Shown: positions 58,598 to 64,000 of the stretch, piece after piece | How the letters are laid out: each line of letters opens with the position of its first letter | Numbering within the stretch: the stretch's first letter is position 1 | Assembly: GCF_002878395.1 (NCBI RefSeq) | Contig: NC_061120.1 | Span: 112,045,205-112,109,204 of the forward strand | Length of the DNA: 64,000 nt | Reading direction: 5' to 3' | Source of the DNA: Capsicum annuum | Taxonomy: Eukaryota; Streptophyta; Magnoliopsida; Solanales; Solanaceae | Made by a program: the position numbers and the translations under genes | The notes under the pieces: generated by a model | Told to the model about the DNA's origin: nothing | The model's input: the letters and a program-made list of their open reading frames with translations, nothing else | Databases searched by the model: none

Positions 58598-59005
58598 AGC
58601 TAAAACTCTAAATCATGGATAGGGTAGTTCTCCTCATGAACTTTCAATTGCCTAGACGCATAGGCCACCACCCTACCATTCCGCATCAGGACACTGTCAA
58701 GCCCAACACAAAGAGTATCATATATACTATGCAACCATCATTACCCTTGCGCAGGGTCAAAACTGAAGCTGAAGTCAACTTATGCTTCAACTCCTAAAAA
58801 ACTACCCTCACACGCATCTGACCACAAGAACTTGACCTTCTTCTGGGTCAACTTAGTAAATGGGGTAGCTAGAGTCAAAAAACTTTCCACAAATCTCCTA
58901 TTGTTACTGGCTAAACCCAAGAAGCTTCAAATATTGATTGGATTCATAGGTCTAGGCAATTTCTTAACCACTGAAACCTTTTATGGATCTACCATGATCC
59001 CCCTA
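58598..59005 (-). pseudogene. Element C RNase H N-terminal part, broken
   Basis: Minus-strand pieces read a LTQKKVKFLWSDAC-like phrase near 58830 and [18 protein letters not shown] text near 58640-58680, with stops between. It joins the RT frame on the right to the open frame at 57884-58597 on the left. Confidence 0.6.
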
Positions 59006-59503
59006 CTAGAGATAATATAACCAAAAAAAAGTCACAATCTTTAACCAAAACTCAGATGTAGAGGACTTGTCATACAAACGCTGATCCTTCAAGGCCTGCA
59101 ACACAACACAGAGGTGATCGACATGATCCACCTCACTCTTAGAGTATACCAAGATGTCATTAATAAAGACAATGATAAACCAATCCAAAAATAGATTGAA
59201 GACCCTATTCATCAAATCCATGAATATTGCTAGAGCAATAGTTAACCCAAAAGACATAACCATGAACTTATAGTGACCATATCTGGTTCTGAAGGCAGTC
59301 TTAGGGATATCAATAACCCTAATCTTAAGCTGGTGATAACCTGACCTAAGATCAATCTTAGAAAAATACTTCGCACCTTGAAGTTTATCAAACAAGTTAT
59401 CAATCCTAGGAAGAGCATATTTATTTTGTATAGGCATCTTATTTAGCTGACGATAATAAATACACATATGAAGAAAACCATCATTCTTATGTATGAGAAA
59501 CAT
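59006..59503 (-). pseudogene. Element C reverse transcriptase, F-I-N-D active site
   Basis: A 165-aa frame with [46 protein letters not shown] and [18 protein letters not shown]. The first Asp of the catalytic pair is Asn (F-I-N-D instead of F-I-D-D), which should abolish polymerisation. The remainder is nearly full RT palm sequence. Confidence 0.85.
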
Positions 59504-59623
59504 AGGAGCACCTTAAGGAGACATACTAAGACAAATAAACCCTTTCTCTAAGAGCTCTTTTAATTGCTCCTTAAGCTTCTTCAACTTAGCCAGAGCCATC
59601 CTATAAGGAGGGATAGAGATAGG

Positions 59624-60230
59624 TCAAGTGTCCGAAATAAGATCAATCCCAAAATTAGTTTCCCCATTGGGAGAAACACTAGGTAGAGCATCAGGGAAAA
59701 CCTTAAGAAACTCATTTACCATTAGAACGGATTGTAGAGAAGGACCTTCGGGGTTAGAATCTTTAATCCAGATCAAATGATACAAACACTCTTTGGAAAT
59801 CAACTCGCGAGCTCTAAGATATAAGATGAACTTCTCCTTAGGCACTAAAGAACCTAGTTCCCATACAATGATCGGCATATTAAGAAATTTAAACATATCC
59901 TTGCGGATCCAACAATCTAAGGAATTATAACATAAATGCAAGTAATCCATCCCCAATATGACATAAAAGTCAACCGTATCTAAATCTATCAAATCCATAG
60001 GAGTTTCTCTATCACTAACAGATACCACACATACCCTATAGACTCTTTTAGCAAACACAGAGTCATCACCTAAGATACTATAGAAAAAAGATTAGAAATA
60101 AACTTAGGACCAAAGCCAAAATGCACAGCCACAAATAACGTCACATAAAAAAGAGTGGACCTTAGATCAAGTAAACAATACACATCGTGGGTTAAAAATT
60201 TCAACATACCCATAACGACATCGAGAGATG
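59624..60230 (-). pseudogene. Element C protease and linker
   Basis: Frames 60070-60230 (DVYCLLDLRSTLFYVT, where D-P-G-S-T has become D-L-R-S-T) and 59624-60058 (VDFYVILGMDYLHLCYNSLD, then GPSLQSVLMVNEFLKVFPDA) together span the retropepsin and the link to RT, separated by a shift near 60060. Confidence 0.75.
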
Positions 60231-61330
60231 CCTCAGAATCTTGGCACGACATAAGAGCATATAACCGATTTCGGCCCGTGATGGTACCAAAAGTAGAAAC
60301 AGATGTAGAAGTAGCACCCTTTGGTGTAGGAGCAAATGATGAGGCAACCGGGACCTTGTTAGCCTCAGAAGCCATTCTAACCCAAAAGTCACGCTGCATG
60401 TGACCAATCTAACCATAATAAAAACATATGTTCTTCCCTTCCCCACAGAACCCATATTGCGACCGCCTATAAACTTTACAAGGAGCATGTGATGGATTTG
60501 ACTGAGCCCTACTAGCCTGAGATTGGGTACTATATGCCCAAGATAACCATCATGCTGAGACCGATGATCATCTGATGGCTTCAGGTAAGGACCACTAGAT
60601 ATGGATAAAGAACCAAAACTCCCTTACTTCTTCTTTTTCCACTTACCACCATCTCTACCACTTTGCTTAGAAGGTCTAAATTTCTTTCTCTGCATCTCAC
60701 TAAACTCAGCCTACTTTTTTTCTCTTCCTCTACTTGTTGTATGTACACAACCAATATAAAGATGTCCATGTCCTTGATCAACAAGGCAACCTTGCTCTCA
60801 AGGATCAACTCATGAGACAATCCTAAAGCAAACTTTTACATTTTATCCCTTATGCTAGAGACCAACTCAGGAGCATATCTGGACAGTTGATGAAATTTCA
60901 AGGCATACTCCTTGACAGGAATCTTACATTGCCTTAGATTCACAAACTCTTTTGATTTTTCTTTCCTTAATTCCTGAGGAAAAAAGTGGTCTAGAAATTC
61001 ACTAGAGAAATCCACCCTAAGGCAGAACCAGCATCCTCGCCCCTCAACTATTCCCACTCTTTGTACCACTAGTACACCATATCTTTCAATTGATAGATAG
61101 AAAACTCAACACCTTCAACCTTAGAAACATGCATAATTTGGAAGATCTAATCCATTTCATCAATGAAACATTAAGGATCCTTCTCAACCTTTGCACCAGT
61201 AAACATAGGAGGACACAACCTCATAAATTAGCCAACCTTTATGGCCTCGGAAGATAAAGTGATAGGAACACCATGCTTAGGTTGAGAAGCTACCAACTAA
61301 GTCAACAAGTTAATGGGGCAATGAAACTCA
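60231..61330 (-). pseudogene. Element C gag, broken
   Basis: Includes the linker GRNRLYALMSCQDSEASLDV (60200-60290), a damaged knuckle C-F-Y-Y-G-stop-I-G-H-M-Q-R-D-F (about 60375-60425), and capsid text such as FVNLRQCKIPVKEYALKFHQ and LSRYAPELVSSIRDKM (60836-60960). Interrupted by several stops. Confidence 0.7.
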
Positions 61331-61729
61331 ACATTAGTAGCCTCCCCTTGAGGTGACTAAGTATGAATATCACCCACAAGAATAGGCCAGTGGGGACAGT
61401 TAGAACCCCACGAGGACAATCAAATGCAGTAATGTTTGACTGCATCTGGACTCTAGAGGTCGAGTGTGTCCTATCAATATTGTCCCTAATAGGATAGAGG
61501 AACTTGCATGAATATCTAATCTTTTTGAAGGCGTGATCTGAAAGACAAGTAAATAAAAATTAGTAGAATCTAAGACCTTAGACTCTATAGTTCAAAATAA
61601 GACATCAAGAGAGTAAAGCAATCCTAAATATCACATAGCCTCTTTATTATAAGTGTGGCATGCTATACACCCATAAAAGAGACTCTACTTGACACGACTT
61701 TAAGGATACCCAACTGACCATGAACCTAG

Positions 61730-61742
61730 GCTTTGATACCAA
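61730..61742 (-). other. Primer binding site of element C
   Basis: The minus strand reads TTGGTATCAAAGC, identical to the element A site, two bases from the LTR. Confidence 0.75.
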
Positions 61743-61744
61743 CT

Positions 61745-62301
61745 TGATACGACCCAAACCAAGGCCTTGTCTCAATGGGCATCTCAACCCCAACAAGGAC
61801 CTAAGATCACCCTACTACCCATTCCAACAAACCAATATATACCCAAAGTCGAATGTATTCCAAATATATAACAAGATAAGGTGATTAAAAACACAAAGAC
61901 TTTGGGATATGTCTAATACCATGACCAACCCAAATATTCTAACCGTTTAATGCCCAACTAACAACCATAACAAATCCAAAATAATAACCAAGTCCATATC
62001 CATACCATAATATACCCAAATAATTTATCCATTAAAAGACTCTAAAAGATATCTAAGAAGCATTCGATTAGGATATGCCCCTAAACATAGCCAAAACCAA
62101 TATCCTAGTCTAAACTAATAAAGACATAAGAAAACTCAAGGCTAGAAATAGAGCCTTCTGAATTATGGAAGCTCACTACTTGAAGTCAAAATAAGTTGTT
62201 CCCAAGTCTAATCACTGAGTAGGGGGTGTAGTATGACCAATACCTACATCGCGTGGGGATAAAACATCGAAGATGATTCGCGATTAGAGCACTAGCATGT
62301 T
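61745..62301 (-). repeat. 5' LTR of element C, left part only
   Basis: TGATACGACCCAAACC to CACTAGCATGT; colinear with 54347-54915 of the 3' LTR and then cut off by the next insertion. Confidence 0.85.
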
Positions 62302-64000
62302 TGTAATGCCTCAAAAAATGGGTCCCAGAGCATCACACGGTGCTGAGGCTACGAGTAGCCCCAAGCTAACCCTTTGAGCCATTTTTATTAAGTTCAACAC
62401 AAATCAATGGGGTTTCCATAAATAACCCTCAAATATTAATAGAGTAATCATTATCCAAGAATAAATGAATTTTAGAAAGATAACAAAATACGACTTATTA
62501 GTCAACTCCCAACATCTATACTAGTTTGACAAGCCTCTAAGAAAATCAATAAAACCAGTGAGCCATTGAGACATACCCCAACTGACTCATACTCAGTTAT
62601 CAATTGTAAATAATTTCGTGAAACCAACATCAGACATCTCGTCCACAGAACGTGAGGACTCACCACAACAGAGGATGTAGAATAGTGTGCCCGAAGAGTC
62701 ACTGTCGAACCTGGAACTGAGCACCTGAACCTACATTCCAAGAAAATACAGCCCACATTCGAAGACGTGGGTTAGTACCATGGAAAGGAACAGAGTATAT
62801 GGAGGTGTATGCAGTTGTATAAACATCATCATCATAAATATTTATAAGAAATATGCAGGATGTATGAAAGACTCACATAGCCCGAAGAAAATCATCATAA
62901 TCATGAGAGGATGAAATAAGTATAATAACACATGTGAGTCATCATATAATTTTTCAATCACTTTCAGTTCATTAAGAATATCAATTCTCATAATGTAAAT
63001 ATCATTTAAATCTCTTAAAAGAATAACTTCACAATTCCACTTTCAAATCACTTCATCATTCACCATAGACACAANNNNNNNNNNNNNNNNNNNNNNNNNN
63101 NNNNNNNNNNNNNNNNNNNNNNNNNNNNNNNNNNNNNNNNNNNNNNNNNNNNNNNNNNNNNNNNNNNNNNNNNNCATAGTCCGAAGAAAATCATCATAAT
63201 CATGAGAGGATGAAATAAGTATAATAACACATGTGAGTCATCATATAATTTTTCAATCACTTTCAGTTCATTAAGAATATCAATTCTCATAATGTAAATA
63301 TCATTTAAATCTCTTAAAAGAATAACTTCACAATTCCACTTTCAAATCACTTCATCATTCACCATAGACACAAGGAAACACACACACACTGGGAGATCCT
63401 ATAACCGATATAAACCATGTGATCTACATGGAGTCCAACGTATAACCCATGTTGGGAGAGCCCTTCTATCCTTTCCATTGGAGTAGGACTATCGATATCA
63501 AATCCACACAAACTAGTGATCACTATATAAATCAGCCTCAGGCTCACTCCTATGGGGGCAGGTAGTTCTAGGAAAGTAAGGTCACTTTATACCTCCCACT
63601 TGGTGCTAAAGATTTCTCCCAAACTTAGCTCAGATCATTTCAAAGACAATCTACAATAAAAAAATTTAAGTAATATATAAATATACATCGGGAGTCATCA
63701 TGCTTCCCATCTATCAAAATCAACCACGTTGTGGATTTCTTTCACACTCGAGTTTCAAACAACTCCATTAAGACCAAAAGGTCAAATCATTCAAAATATC
63801 TCAAATATTAAACATCAACGTGCTTATAACACACACTTTCTAAAAAAAAAGAAATTTCCAATAGGGATTCACGACCCAAATATCAAAATCATGATAAATA
63901 TCATTCAAGATTCATGCTTTATATCTCCACACATGTAAATTCATCTTTCAAAATTATAAACATCAAGATTTCATAATAATCATCATAAGATATGGGTTCA
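62302..64000. mobile_element. LTR-like sequence inserted in the 5' LTR of C (runs off window)
   Basis: Starts TGTAATGCCTCAAAAAATGG, a plausible LTR edge, exactly where the LTR of C breaks. The following 1.7 kb is A/C-rich with no coding frame, as in the LTRs of minus-strand elements elsewhere in the window. It includes the second assembly gap and a duplicated 199-bp segment. The right end is outside the window. Confidence 0.5.
62876..63373. other. 199-bp segment duplicated on both sides of a 100-N gap
   Basis: 62876-63074 and 63175-63373 are identical except for one base near the start (CATAGCCCG versus CATAGTCCG), with exactly 100 N between (63075-63174). This is most simply two contig ends that overlap but were not merged. 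Confidence 0.9.

Larger units (their letters stand above)
54347..62301 (-). mobile_element. Ty3/gypsy chromovirus-like element C
   Basis: Minus-strand order: 5' LTR (61745 onward, cut at 62301), primer site, gag, protease, RT, RNase H, integrase with tandem duplication, chromodomain-like tail, 3' LTR (54347-56513). Same lineage as A and B. All frames are broken. Confidence 0.85.

Noticed and set aside
62502..62756. 84-aa minus-strand frame
   Set aside because: Lies inside LTR-like DNA; composition shows no domain and no coding context.

Overview
This is plant nuclear DNA: AT-rich, intron-bearing and dominated by decayed LTR retrotransposons, with one intact host gene. The Ulp1/DUF1985 pseudogenes, the Ty3-type elements and the LTR styles resemble repeat families I associate with Solanaceae, most likely pepper (Capsicum). 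The organism is an inference from remembered family resemblance, not a database match. No rRNA, tRNA, CRISPR or organellar segment was recognised. Two 100-N gaps (28333-28432, 63075-63174) mark a draft assembly.

Layout. 1-2860: AT-rich, probably LTR-derived, no gene. 3149-6165: plus-strand remnant of a transposon-derived Ulp1 (C48) protease gene, copy 1. 6582-11330: mosaic of LTRs and a Ty3 integrase tail. 10724-17956: Ty3 element A (minus strand). 17957-27443: Ty3 element B (minus), whose 3' LTR abuts the 5' LTR of A, so A looks nested in B. 27444-28690: possible Helitron terminus, two Stowaway-like MITEs and a gap. 29124-30365: an intact seven-exon minus-strand gene for a chloroplast lumenal PsbP-domain protein of 232 aa. 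31080-46000: a region full of short palindromic micro-repeats of the ATCTGTTGCAACAGAT type, arranged in tandem arrays of about 20, 51, 93, 143, 193 and 245 bp. It holds two tail-to-tail Ulp1/DUF1985 pseudogenes (copy 2 plus, copy 3 minus), two small minus-strand ORFs with asparagine-rich tails and a small coiled-coil ORF. 46684-52880: a copia element with two LTRs and gag but no RT or integrase. 52881-54346: palindromic CATATACATA-type repeats and an LTR fragment. 54347-62301: Ty3 element C (minus). 62302-64000: the start of another LTR-like sequence inserted in the 5' LTR of C, containing an assembly-duplicated segment around the second gap.

How it fits together. Only the PsbP-domain gene looks functional. 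Elements A, B and C are one broad chromovirus-like lineage (gag-PR-RT-RNaseH-IN-chromodomain, initiator-Met tRNA primer site) that decayed in different ways: A lost most of integrase, B lost the RT aspartates by deletion and carries an integrase duplication, and C has a D-to-N change in the RT motif plus its own integrase duplication. The Ulp1 copies are also dead, through different active-site losses or stops. The least ordinary signal is the micro-repeat system: the Ulp1-bearing regions at 4-6.5 kb and 31-45.5 kb, and a third region at 53 kb without a recognised Ulp1 sequence, each carry their own short palindromic repeat family.
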